From contig JAAYVZ010000041.1 in assembly GCA_012516935.1 (NCBI GenBank), forward strand, positions 1-64,000: a DNA stretch of 64,000 bases, given 5' to 3'. The DNA is from Holophagae bacterium. GTDB taxonomy: Bacteria; Acidobacteriota; Thermoanaerobaculia; Thermoanaerobaculales; Thermoanaerobaculaceae. Positions within the stretch are counted from its first letter, which is position 1. Each line of letters starts with the position of its first letter. Shown one piece after another: positions 18,697-26,843 of the stretch. The position numbers were made by a program, and so were the translations under genes. The notes below the pieces were generated by a model that ran no database searches, was not told the origin of the DNA, and was given only the letters and a program-made list of their open reading frames with translations.

Positions 18697-19499
18697 GACG
18701 AGGCCTGCCCGACCGCTGGGAGAACCAGCACGACCATGGTTTCGGTGGCACGCACCGCGAGGAGTACCGGCACGACCGTGAACAAGCCCTTGGTGCTGCC
18801 CTCGAGGGTAGTGCCGACGAGGAGGCCGGGTGGGTAGATACCCTCGGAACCGGACGACACGACGGCGGTGTCGACCGGCACCTTCGTGTACGGTGGAAGC
18901 TGCGTGATCGCCGGCTGCGTGCCGCCCACCAGCAGCCCCTCCCCGGTGAGGCCCAAGACCCGGACGGCCGCTGCAGCTGCGGGGTGGGTGAGGAGCTGCA
19001 CGCGTGCCGTTCGATCGCTCACTCTGTCGACACGGCCGAGCAGCCCTTCGCCGGCGAGCACGGGAGCGTCCAACCGTACGCCGTCGGCCCGACCCCGGTC
19101 GATGTCCAGGGTGTGCGTGAGCACGACATCGCGGCTTTGCACCCGTGCCAGGACGGCGTTGTCGGACAGTGAGGGGAAGCGGGCCAGAAGCTGTGAGCCC
19201 TGGCGCAGAGCCGCCAGCTCGGCTGTGAGGAGTTGGTTGGAGCGTCGCAGCGCATCCGCCTCCTCGCGCAGGCGCCCGAGCTCGGCGACGGTTTCGGAAA
19301 GGCTGCGCTCTCCTGCCCAGACGAGGTTCCACCAGTAGCCGAGCGAGTTGGCCAGCGCCGTCACCGGCTTGAGTACCGTGCTCACGGCGAGCGTGAGGGC
19401 CGTGCTCTCGCCGGTGCGAGCCTGAGCTGCGGCGCCGATATACAGGCCGAGGCAGATGCCCACGAGCGCCAGGTCGGAGCGCAGGCGGAGCAGCGCCAC
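18693..19499 (-). CDS. mreC: Rod-shape-determining protein MreC
   Basis: Periplasmic scaffold that links MreB to PBP2/RodA. It has 268 residues: membrane anchor near residues 10-28, a coiled coil (SLSETVAELGRLREEADALRRSNQLL), then the two-barrel MreC domain with the family GLLGRVDRVSDRTARVQLLTHP block and TAVVSSGSEGIYPPGLLVG. It begins 1 nt after the mreB stop and overlaps mreD by 4 nt. Confidence 0.95.
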   Translation of the reverse strand: MALLRLRSDLALVGICLGLYIGAAAQARTGESTALTLAVSTVLKPVTALANSLGYWWNLVWAGERSLSETVAELGRLREEADALRRSNQLLTAELAALRQGSQLLARFPSLSDNAVLARVQSRDVVLTHTLDIDRGRADGVRLDAPVLAGEGLLGRVDRVSDRTARVQLLTHPAAAAAVRVLGLTGEGLLVGGTQPAITQLPPYTKVPVDTAVVSSGSEGIYPPGLLVGTTLEGSTKGLFTVVPVLLAVRATETMVVLVLPAVGQASS

Positions 19500-19500
19500 G

Positions 19501-20526
19501 TCAATCGATCGCGATCCGCTTCAAGAGCGCCATGTCGGTGAGCATGCGGCCGGTCCCCCGCACTACCGCCGAGACGGGATCCTCGCAATGCGACACCGGA
19601 ATCCCGGTTTCCTCGCGCAGCCGCTGGTCAAGGTTGTGCAGCAGCGACCCGCCTCCTGCGAGCACGATGCCTTTGTCGATGATATCGGCCGAGAGCTCCG
19701 GAGGTGTGCGTTCGAGCGCGGTGCGCACGGTGTCGACGATGGTCGAGACGATTTCGGCGAGCGCCTCGCGGATCTCCTCATCGTTGATCGTGAGGGTCTT
19801 GGGGATACCCTCCACGAGGTCGCGTCCCTTGACCTCCATGGTGCGGGTCTCGGGCGAGGGCCAGGCGTTGCCGAGCTCGATCTTGATCGCCTCGGAGGTG
19901 CGCTCGCCGATCAGCAGGTTGTACTTGCGCTTGATGTAGTTGATGATCGCGTCGTCCATCTCGTTGCCGGCGATCCGTACCGAGCGCGCGTACACGATCC
20001 CCGCGAGGGAGATCACCGCCACATCGGTGGTGCCCCCGCCGATGTCGACGATCATGTTGCCGGTTGGCTCCGTGATCGGCAGATCGGCACCGATCGCGGC
20101 TGCCATCGCCTGCTCGATGAGGTAGACCTCGGACGCACCGGCACGCAGCGCCGAGTCGCGCACGGCGCGCTTCTCGACCGGCGTGATCTCCGACGGCACC
20201 GAAATGACGATCCGTGGGCGCACGAAGAGGTTGCGCCCGTGGGCCTTGCGGATGAAGTACTCGAGCATCCGCTCCGTCACCTCGAAGTCGGCGATGACGC
20301 CGTCTTTCATCGGGCGGATGGCCTGGATGTTGCCGGGGGTCTTGCCCAGCATCTCCTTGGCGGCGGCCCCGACCGCTTCGGCGCGGTTGGTGACACGGTT
20401 GACGGCCACGATCGAAGGCTCGAAGACGACGATCCCCCGCGAGCGCGTGTACACGAGGCAGGTGGCGGTCCCGAGATCAACCGCGAGATCCGACGAGAAC
20501 AGCGAAAGAAGAGAGGAAAGGGCCAT
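19501..20526 (-). CDS. mreB: Rod-shape-determining protein MreB
   Basis: Bacterial actin that guides lateral wall synthesis. It has 341 residues with an actin/Hsp70-type fold: phosphate-1 loop DLAVDLGTATCLVY, phosphate-2 loop VDIGGGTTDVAVISL, adenosine motif VLAGGGSLLHNLD, and the MreB-specific GKTPGNIQAIRPMKDGVIADFEV region. ATG 20526 gives the standard N-terminus; longer frames add an implausible His/Arg/Pro-rich stretch. It starts 5 nt after the FecR-domain gene. Confidence 0.97.
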   Translation of the reverse strand: MALSSLLSLFSSDLAVDLGTATCLVYTRSRGIVVFEPSIVAVNRVTNRAEAVGAAAKEMLGKTPGNIQAIRPMKDGVIADFEVTERMLEYFIRKAHGRNLFVRPRIVISVPSEITPVEKRAVRDSALRAGASEVYLIEQAMAAAIGADLPITEPTGNMIVDIGGGTTDVAVISLAGIVYARSVRIAGNEMDDAIINYIKRKYNLLIGERTSEAIKIELGNAWPSPETRTMEVKGRDLVEGIPKTLTINDEEIREALAEIVSTIVDTVRTALERTPPELSADIIDKGIVLAGGGSLLHNLDQRLREETGIPVSHCEDPVSAVVRGTGRMLTDMALLKRIAID

Positions 20527-20531
20527 AGTGC

Positions 20532-21983
20532 TCAGTCTGCCTCCACTAGAACCGACTCCCGGTGCTCGGTGGCGTTGCCGGCCGGGTCGACGGCCCGGAC
20601 GATGATGGTGTTCCAACCTTCTTGGACGAGTGCCACGGCTTTCTTGAACGACCCATCGGTCGTCACCTCCACCGACTCACCGTTGACCGTGACCGCGCAA
20701 CCTGGCTCGGTGGCGCCCTGGAGGAGGAAGAAGTTGCCCATCTGCGTCGGGCGCTGGACCGTGAGCTTGGGTGGGGTAGTGTCCGAAAGCTCGGTGATAC
20801 GCGTGCCTGTGAACGCCTTGAAGCTGCGCGGCGAGCCCCACTCGGAGCGGAGCCGCTCGTTGCCCAGCGTGGCCACCCGCCAGTAGTAGCTGCCGGGACG
20901 GTGAATCTTGAGAACCGCATAGTTGGTCGACAGCCGTTTGGTGAGCTCGATCGAGGAGGCGAAGGTCCGCGATCGGCTCACCTGGAGCTCATAGCCGGTG
21001 CTGCCCGGCACCGGCCGCCATCCCAGCTTGATCCGGTCGGTGGTGTCGAGGTTGATGAGCGCGTTGGAGATTGGTTCCTCGGACAAAGGGGGGTCGGGCA
21101 CCATGCGACGCTGTCCCAGGCGGCCCGCTGTCGAGGCCGATACCGCCTGCCTGGCGGACAGCTCGACCCGCGTGCCACCGGTCCCTGTGACCGCAGCGCG
21201 TCCGGCATAGGCGGCGACCACCGCCGAGCTGTCCTCAGCCACCTCGACGCCCACGCGGCTTTCCCGGTCGACCTCAGCGCGCGCCGCGTCGGTCAGGACG
21301 GTGGATGGGTTAGCCGCGGTGAAAACGTTGACCTGCCCGACCTTGACCTTGACCTCGCCGCTCGAAGGTCGGGCTCCGCTCTTGGCTTCGCGGTGCACCT
21401 CCATGAGTGCTTCGGCGCCGATGCGGTACACCGTCCCGTCCGAGAAGATGATCTCGGCCGAGGAAGCGGTACCGGTCTTGACGAAGTCCCCGTTGTACAG
21501 AGGCTGCTTCTCGCGGGCCCGGTCCCACCGCGTCTGGCCGGCGCGTTGGACCTCCACCCGCCCCTGGATCTCGATGATCTGCCCGGACCCCACGAAGTCG
21601 CGGCCGACCAACCCGGCGAGCAGCTCGAAGCGGCGAATGGAGTTCTCGGCCCGGGCCAGCGAGGCCGCCCAGTCTTGCCGTTCGAGGTCGGCCTTGGCCT
21701 CGGTGAGCAGCCGCGATGCCTGGTCGAACTCGTCCTGCAGGCCGGGTGAGACACCGTCCCGCCGAACCTCCTCCTCGAGCGCCGTGGCCCGGCGCACGGC
21801 GCGCTCTGCCTGCTTCGCGATCGGCTCGTGGAGGATGAGGAATGCCCCGCCCGCCATGGCGAGGGTCAGAACGACAAAAAGAACCACGAGCCCCCAGCGC
21901 CGGATGTTGGCCACCGAGACCACCACCCAGTCCAGCTCGAGGCGTCGTGGGTTCGGTGACGACGAGGAGAACATAGGTGCCAT
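20532..21983 (-). CDS. Membrane-anchored FecR-domain protein heading the mre operon
   Basis: About 483 residues. Order: cytoplasmic stub, one membrane helix (LVVLFVVLTLAMAGGAFLIL), a helical/coiled region (EEEVRRDGVSPGLQDEFDQA...), a FecR domain (around GQIIEIQGRVEVQR and SAEIIFSDGTVYRIG), a fibronectin-like region (LGWRPVPGSTGYELQVS...SYYWRVATLG) and a C-terminal Ig-like domain (VTVNGESVEVTTDGSFKKAVAL). FecR domains occur in periplasmic sensors and in wall- or peptidoglycan-linked proteins. There is no sigma gene next to it, so a FecR-type signalling role is doubtful. Being 5 nt before mreB it probably serves envelope growth (inference). ATG 21983 follows GAGG; a GTG at 22016 is possible. 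Confidence 0.7.
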   Translation of the reverse strand: MAPMFSSSSPNPRRLELDWVVVSVANIRRWGLVVLFVVLTLAMAGGAFLILHEPIAKQAERAVRRATALEEEVRRDGVSPGLQDEFDQASRLLTEAKADLERQDWAASLARAENSIRRFELLAGLVGRDFVGSGQIIEIQGRVEVQRAGQTRWDRAREKQPLYNGDFVKTGTASSAEIIFSDGTVYRIGAEALMEVHREAKSGARPSSGEVKVKVGQVNVFTAANPSTVLTDAARAEVDRESRVGVEVAEDSSAVVAAYAGRAAVTGTGGTRVELSARQAVSASTAGRLGQRRMVPDPPLSEEPISNALINLDTTDRIKLGWRPVPGSTGYELQVSRSRTFASSIELTKRLSTNYAVLKIHRPGSYYWRVATLGNERLRSEWGSPRSFKAFTGTRITELSDTTPPKLTVQRPTQMGNFFLLQGATEPGCAVTVNGESVEVTTDGSFKKAVALVQEGWNTIIVRAVDPAGNATEHRESVLVEAD

Positions 21984-21999
21984 TGTCGACGCCTCGGCT

Positions 22000-22029
22000 A
22001 CCTTAGCACTGCCCACTCGGCTCGCGCAA
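22000..22029 (-). promoter_or_regulatory. Candidate promoter of the FecR-mre operon
   Basis: On the minus strand, TTGCGC (22029-22024), 18-nt spacer, TAAGGT (22005-22000), about 17 nt before the ATG at 21983. It is divergent from the PpiD-like gene's promoter. Both hexamers deviate from consensus. Confidence 0.4.
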
Positions 22030-22048
22030 CCAGCGCGTGGGTTTGAAC

Positions 22049-22077
22049 TTGCTCAGACGGGATCGGTGGGTTAGAAT
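22049..22077 (+). promoter_or_regulatory. Candidate promoter of the PpiD-ruvA operon
   Basis: TTGCTC (22049-22054), 17-nt spacer, TAGAAT (22072-22077), in the divergent gap; start predicted about 30 nt before the PpiD-like ATG. The -10 is strong, the -35 weak. Confidence 0.45.
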
Positions 22078-22114
22078 TTTCGGCCTTTGGGCGCATGCCT
22101 CGGGAGGGCGCTAC

Positions 22115-24061
22115 ATGCTCAAGTTGATGCGCGAGCGATTCCGGGACCTCAAGTTCGTCTTGTGGTTCGTCGTCATCATCTTCGTGCTCCTGATCTTCGT
22201 CGATTGGGGGGCGGGGCGGTTGGACCGGAGCGGTCGCGGGCTGGAGGGGGTTGCTGCCAAGGTCGGCGACCAGATCATCAGCGAGGCCGAGTTCCTGCGC
22301 GAGCTCCGCAGCAGCGAGGACCGGTTCCGCCAGATGTACGGCCAGCAGTACGAGACCTTTCGAAAGCAGCTCGACGTGCCGGCCATGACGCTTCAGGGGA
22401 TGGTGGATCGGGCGCTGCTGGTACAGACGGCCGACCGTGTCGGCCTCCGCATCTCCGACCAGGAGGTGCTGGACAAGATCCTCTCGTTCGAGGTGTTTCG
22501 GCGGCCGGACGGGGGCTTCGTGGGGTCCGAGCTGTACCGGCGGATCCTGCGCGGCAGCCAGACCACGCCCGAGGAGTTCGAGGCAGCGTTGCGCCAGGAG
22601 ATGGTGCTCGAGCGCTTGCAGCAGTCGTTGGCTGCGAGTGTGGTCGTCTCGGACGCTGAGGTGACGGCGGAGTTCAAGCGGCGGAACGAGACCGCCTCGG
22701 GTACAGCGCTTTTCGTTTCGCTCACCCGCAAGCTGGCCGAGGTCACGGCCACGGATGCTGAGGGCAAGGCGTTCTACGATGCCAACCCGAGCCGCTTCAG
22801 CCACCCCGACCAATGGCAGGTCCGTTACCTCCTGGTCGACCGTGCCAAGCTGCGGCGCGCCATCTCCGTGTCCGACAGCCAGATCGAGGAGCACTATCGG
22901 TCGCACCTCCAGGACTACCGGTCGGAAGAGGAGGTGCGGGCACGGCACATCCTCGTCAAGCCGGTCACGCCCGATGCCGCCGGCGACGAGGCGGCGCGCG
23001 CCAGAGCCAGCCAGATCCGCAAGGAGGCGCTCAAGCCAGGTGCCGACTTCGCGGCTCTGGCTCGCCAGTACTCCGAGGACGACGGCAGCAAGGCCGCCGG
23101 TGGCGATCTCGGCTTCTTCCCCCGGGCACGCATGGTCGAGGAGTTCAGCCAGGCAGCGTTCGCACTCGAGCCGGGTGGCGTCTCCGAGCCGGTCAGGAGT
23201 CAGTTCGGGTACCACGTCATCAAGGTCGAGGAACGCCGGCCAGCGGGGCAGAAGCCGCTCGAGGAGGTGCGCGAGCTCATTCGCAACACGATCGCCGATT
23301 CATTGGCCGATGGCGAGGGTAGCCGCCGTGCGGCGGCGCTGCGTGAGAAGATCGATGCCGCCAAGCTCACCACCGAGGAGCAATGGAAGGCCCTGGTCGA
23401 CGACGTCGTGACCTCGAACGTCACGCCGTTTTTCGAGCGCACCGACTTCATCCCCGGTTTCGGACGCGACCCCGAGATGATGGCCGAGGTTTTCGCGGCC
23501 AAGGAGGGGTTCATCGGCGGCCCCAGGCGCACCAGCCGGGGGTGGATCGTGTACCGGGTGGTGGCCGTCCGCAAGGCGGGCGTCACACCGTTCGAGGAGG
23601 CGAAGCTGCAAGCCCTGGAGGCCGTCAAGCGGCAGAAAGCGCTCGAGGCGGTCGCAGCCGAGCTCGAGGGGCGCCGGGCCGGGCTCGTTGCCGGTGACCT
23701 GGAGGCCGCGGCCACTGCCCTCGGAGGTCAGGTCGAGAAGTTCGCGGACCACCGTCGTGGGGCGGCGATCTCCGGTGTCGGCGCCTCCCAGGCCTTGGAC
23801 GCAGCGGTGTTCACAACCCCGGTGGGTGGCCTGACGCCAGTCGTGAAGATCGCTGATCGCGGGGCCACCGTCATTCGCGTTACTGCCCAGACGCTGGCCG
23901 ATGCGGCCCAGCTCGAGCGCGACCGGGCAAGCCTGCGCGACAGCCTCGTGCAGACCGAGGTCCAGCGCCTGCAGCAGTCGATGTTGACGGAGGCGAAGCG
24001 CGAGCAGGCGGTGACCATCAACGCCGCCCTGTTGGCCCGCTTCCGGCCCGAGCAGGAATGA
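22115..24061 (+). CDS. PpiD/SurA-like periplasmic peptidyl-prolyl isomerase
   Basis: About 648 residues. N-terminal membrane anchor (FRDLKFVLWFVVIIFVLLIFVDW), a SurA-N-like helical chaperone part, then a parvulin rotamase domain (VRARHILVKP, ALARQYSEDDGSKAAGGDLGFFPRARMVEEFSQAAF, SEPVRSQFGYHVIKVEERR), and a long C-terminal helical region. This is PpiD architecture: an inner-membrane foldase facing the periplasm that helps secreted proteins fold. ATG 22115 follows GGGAGGG by about 7 nt. The stop overlaps the ruvA start (ATGA), an unusual pairing with a recombination gene. Confidence 0.88.
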   Translation: MLKLMRERFRDLKFVLWFVVIIFVLLIFVDWGAGRLDRSGRGLEGVAAKVGDQIISEAEFLRELRSSEDRFRQMYGQQYETFRKQLDVPAMTLQGMVDRALLVQTADRVGLRISDQEVLDKILSFEVFRRPDGGFVGSELYRRILRGSQTTPEEFEAALRQEMVLERLQQSLAASVVVSDAEVTAEFKRRNETASGTALFVSLTRKLAEVTATDAEGKAFYDANPSRFSHPDQWQVRYLLVDRAKLRRAISVSDSQIEEHYRSHLQDYRSEEEVRARHILVKPVTPDAAGDEAARARASQIRKEALKPGADFAALARQYSEDDGSKAAGGDLGFFPRARMVEEFSQAAFALEPGGVSEPVRSQFGYHVIKVEERRPAGQKPLEEVRELIRNTIADSLADGEGSRRAAALREKIDAAKLTTEEQWKALVDDVVTSNVTPFFERTDFIPGFGRDPEMMAEVFAAKEGFIGGPRRTSRGWIVYRVVAVRKAGVTPFEEAKLQALEAVKRQKALEAVAAELEGRRAGLVAGDLEAAATALGGQVEKFADHRRGAAISGVGASQALDAAVFTTPVGGLTPVVKIADRGATVIRVTAQTLADAAQLERDRASLRDSLVQTEVQRLQQSMLTEAKREQAVTINAALLARFRPEQE

Positions 24062-24624
24062 TCGGCCGGCTCTCCGGCCGAATCGCCGAGCTGGGGCCCG
24101 GCGAGGTCGTCGTGGACGCCGGCGGGGTGGGCTACGAAATCAGGGTACCGGTTTCAGCCCATGCTTGGCTCGCCGGCAGGCCCGAAGCCACGTTGTATGT
24201 CCACACCCACGTCCGTGAGGACCAGATCGCGCTCTTCGGCTTTCCGACCAGGTCGGAGCGTGACACCTTCCGTTCGCTCATTGCGGTGAGCGGCGTCGGT
24301 CCCCGCACGGCGCTGGCACTGCTCTCCGGCCTGACGCCGCTGGACCTTGCAGCCGCCATCGAAGGTGAGCAGTGGCGACGTCTGGCGGCGGTTCCGGGGA
24401 TCGGGCGGCGTACCGCTGAACGGCTCATCGTCGAGCTCAAGGGAAAGCTCGGGGCGGGAACAGGGGCGTCCGGTGGGGTGCGGGAGGACGCTGTCTCCGC
24501 CCTGGTCAATCTCGGATACTCGGTCAAGGACGCCGAGGCCGCAGTGGCGGAGGTCCTGCGCACCGACGGCGAGCTCGGGCTCGACCAGCTCCTGCCCCGC
24601 GTGCTCAAGCTGCTGGTGCGATGA
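24058..24624 (+). CDS. ruvA: Holliday junction branch-migration protein RuvA
   Basis: Binds four-way DNA junctions and positions RuvB motors during recombinational repair. It has 188 residues. Order: N-terminal OB fold (MIGRLSGRIAE...VDAGGVGYEIRVP), two helix-hairpin-helix motifs (ISVSGVGPRTALALLSG-type, and VPGIGRRTAERLIVELK) and a C-terminal UBA-like domain (ALVNLGYSVKDAEAAVAEVL). It overlaps the PpiD-like gene by 4 nt and lies 98 nt before ruvB. No ruvC is seen beside it. Confidence 0.96.
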   Translation: MIGRLSGRIAELGPGEVVVDAGGVGYEIRVPVSAHAWLAGRPEATLYVHTHVREDQIALFGFPTRSERDTFRSLIAVSGVGPRTALALLSGLTPLDLAAAIEGEQWRRLAAVPGIGRRTAERLIVELKGKLGAGTGASGGVREDAVSALVNLGYSVKDAEAAVAEVLRTDGELGLDQLLPRVLKLLVR

Positions 24625-24710
24625 TCGATGCCCGGAAAGCGGAGGGAGGCTTCGCTCTCATCTCCGTCCACTGATACCGTGAATCGATCACCGGGCGGCC
24701 GGTGGTGGGG

Positions 24711-24716
24711 TAGTAT
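24711..24716 (+). promoter_or_regulatory. -10 box immediately before ruvB (leaderless type)
   Basis: TAGTAT ends 6 nt before the ruvB GTG at 24723, so transcription would begin at or next to the start codon. No convincing -35 and no ribosome-binding site are seen. Confidence 0.45.
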
Positions 24717-24722
24717 GCCGCC

Positions 24723-25757
24723 GTGACCGAGCACGTGCTGCGCCCAGTCCGAGATCCGGCGGAAGCCCGTTTCGAGGAGAGCCTGCGGCCGCGCAAGCTG
24801 GCCGAGTACATCGGTCAGGACAAGGTCACGGCCAACCTCCAGGTCTTCATCGCCGCGGCGCTGGCCCGGGCGGAAACGCTCGATCACGTGCTCTTGTTCG
24901 GCCCACCCGGGCTCGGAAAGACGACCCTCGCCCATATCATCGGCAACGAGATGGGCGTGCCGGTGCAGGTGACCTCGGGCCCGGTTCTCGAGCGAGCCGG
25001 CGATCTGGCGGCGATCCTCACCAACCTGCAGCCGCAGTCGGTGCTGTTCGTCGACGAGATCCACCGTATGGCGCCGGCGGTGGCGGAGATCCTCTACCCC
25101 GCGTTGGAGGACTTCTCGCTCGACCTCGTGGTCGGGATGGGCCCGGCGGCGCGGACGATGCGGCTCCCGCTGCCGCCGTTCACGCTGGTGGGCGCAACGA
25201 CGCGCGCCGGGCTCCTGCCCGCACCGCTGCGGGACCGCTTCGGAATCGTCCACCGGCTCGACCTCTACGACGCCGAGAGCTTGTCGACGATCGTCCGCCG
25301 GTCGGCCGGGATCCTAGCCGCACCGATCACCGCGGACGGTGCGGGCGAGATCGCCCGCCGCTCTCGTGGTACGCCCCGGATCGCCAACCGATTGCTGCGC
25401 CGGGTTCGGGACTTCGCGCACGCCCGGGGCGAGCCAACCATCACCCTCGATACGGCCCGCTACGGTCTCGAGCGCCTCGAGGTCGATGCTTTCGGCCTCG
25501 ACGAGCTGGACCGTCGCATGCTGACCGCCATCATCGAGCACTACGGCGGCGGGCCCGTGGGGTTGAAGGCGTTGGCCGCCACACTCGGAGAGGATGAGGG
25601 CACCCTCGAGGACCTGTACGAGCCGTTCCTGCTGCAGGCCGGCTTCCTACAGCGCACGCCCCGTGGGCGGACGGCCACCGCGCGGGCACGCCAGCACCTC
25701 GGCTACCCGGCGGCGGGAGGGGAGCAACAGGGGCTATTCGGCTCCGATGGGCCATGA
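24723..25757 (+). CDS. ruvB: Holliday junction DNA helicase RuvB
   Basis: AAA+ motor that drives branch migration with RuvA. It has 344 residues with Walker [10 protein letters not shown], Walker B FVDEIHR, sensor 1 GATTRAG, arginine finger in LRDRFG, and a C-terminal winged helix ([20 protein letters not shown]). GTG 24723 gives the usual N-terminus; it lacks a Shine-Dalgarno sequence but follows TAGTAT by 6 nt. Its stop overlaps the next gene's ATG by 4 nt. Confidence 0.97.
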   Translation: MTEHVLRPVRDPAEARFEESLRPRKLAEYIGQDKVTANLQVFIAAALARAETLDHVLLFGPPGLGKTTLAHIIGNEMGVPVQVTSGPVLERAGDLAAILTNLQPQSVLFVDEIHRMAPAVAEILYPALEDFSLDLVVGMGPAARTMRLPLPPFTLVGATTRAGLLPAPLRDRFGIVHRLDLYDAESLSTIVRRSAGILAAPITADGAGEIARRSRGTPRIANRLLRRVRDFAHARGEPTITLDTARYGLERLEVDAFGLDELDRRMLTAIIEHYGGGPVGLKALAATLGEDEGTLEDLYEPFLLQAGFLQRTPRGRTATARARQHLGYPAAGGEQQGLFGSDGP

Positions 25758-26638
25758 AGGCGTTGCCCTGCATCGTCAACCCGGTCTCGCGAGGAGGGCG
25801 GTCCCTCCCCCCGACCGAGTTGCTCGAGCAGGCCGCCGGCGAGCTCGGGTGGCGGCTCGAGTGGTGGGCGACCGTGGCTCCCGGACACGCCACGGAGCTG
25901 GCGGCGAAGGCGGCCGCTGACCGTCACCCCGTTGTCGGCGTCTGGGGCGGTGACGGCACCTACAACGAGACGGCTCTGGGGCTGCTCAACGCGGAGACGG
26001 CGCTGCTCATCCTGCCCGGTGGCACCACGTCGGTTCTGGCGTTCGAGCTGGGCGTGCCACGCGACCCCGTGGAGGCACTGCGGTCCCAGCTTCTCGGCGA
26101 GGCTAGGGCCATGGCTGCGGCCCGCACCGACCGCGGGCAGGTCTTTCTGCTGATGCTCTCGGTGGGGCCCGACTCCGTCATCCTCGTCAACGTGCCGGCT
26201 CGGCTGAAAAGGCGCCTCGGCAAGGTGGGCATCGGGGTTCAGGCGGTGGTCGAGTTCCTCCGCGGCAACCTGCCCCGTTTTCGCGTCCGGCTCGACGGCG
26301 GGGAGATCGACGCCTCGTGGTGCATCGTCGGCAACGCGAGGTGCTACGGCGGACCGTTCCACGCGACCCCGGGCGCCGATCCGTTCTCGCCGGGGCTCGA
26401 GGTCGTCACCCTGAACCGCCACGGTCGGCTCGCCGTGGTGCCGTTCTTTTTCGCCATCGGTCGGGGCACGCACCTGGCGCGCCGTGGGGTTGCCCGTCAG
26501 CCGGCCCGTGCCGTCGCGCTCGAAGGGCCCGAGACCGTCCCGTACCAGCTCGACGGGGATCCGGCCGGGTACCTTCCCGTGCGCGCCGTGGCCACCGACG
26601 ATACGGTCCGTGTCCTCGTTCCGACCGGGGGTCGGTAG
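25754..26638 (+). CDS. Diacylglycerol/lipid kinase family protein
   Basis: A 294-residue member of the diacylglycerol-kinase catalytic family, which also includes sphingosine and NAD-type kinases. It starts with the family [10 protein letters not shown] and has the ATP-phosphate motif GGDGTYNE near residue 60, then [14 protein letters not shown]. The C-terminal beta domain ends in a typical YQLDGDPAG block. Substrate cannot be told from sequence; recycling of diacylglycerol to phosphatidic acid is the commonest role. ATG 25754 overlaps the ruvB stop. Confidence 0.85.
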   Translation: MKALPCIVNPVSRGGRSLPPTELLEQAAGELGWRLEWWATVAPGHATELAAKAAADRHPVVGVWGGDGTYNETALGLLNAETALLILPGGTTSVLAFELGVPRDPVEALRSQLLGEARAMAAARTDRGQVFLLMLSVGPDSVILVNVPARLKRRLGKVGIGVQAVVEFLRGNLPRFRVRLDGGEIDASWCIVGNARCYGGPFHATPGADPFSPGLEVVTLNRHGRLAVVPFFFAIGRGTHLARRGVARQPARAVALEGPETVPYQLDGDPAGYLPVRAVATDDTVRVLVPTGGR

Positions 26639-26722
26639 GCGTCGAGCCCGATCCGCTGGTCGGGCGGCGGGTGTCGCCGGTCCCTGAGCCTCGAGCTCCG
26701 ATCGCAACCAGCGATGCCGCGG

Positions 26723-26750
26723 TTGGGCGGACGAGAGGCCGTGATAGCAT
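26723..26750 (+). promoter_or_regulatory. Candidate promoter upstream of acyl-CoA synthetase
   Basis: TTGGGC (26723-26728), 16-nt spacer, TAGCAT (26745-26750). The roughly 85-nt leader contains an 8-bp inverted repeat, GCGGCTGC (26760-26767) with GCAGCCGC (26808-26815), able to form a hairpin ahead of the ribosome-binding site. Confidence 0.4.
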
Positions 26751-26843
26751 CCGGCACCGGCGGCTGCAGTCTGCCGCTGCTCCTCGCAGGGCACCCCGCA
26801 CGGAGCGGCAGCCGCTGAAAACGGACATCATCCTGGAGATCTC

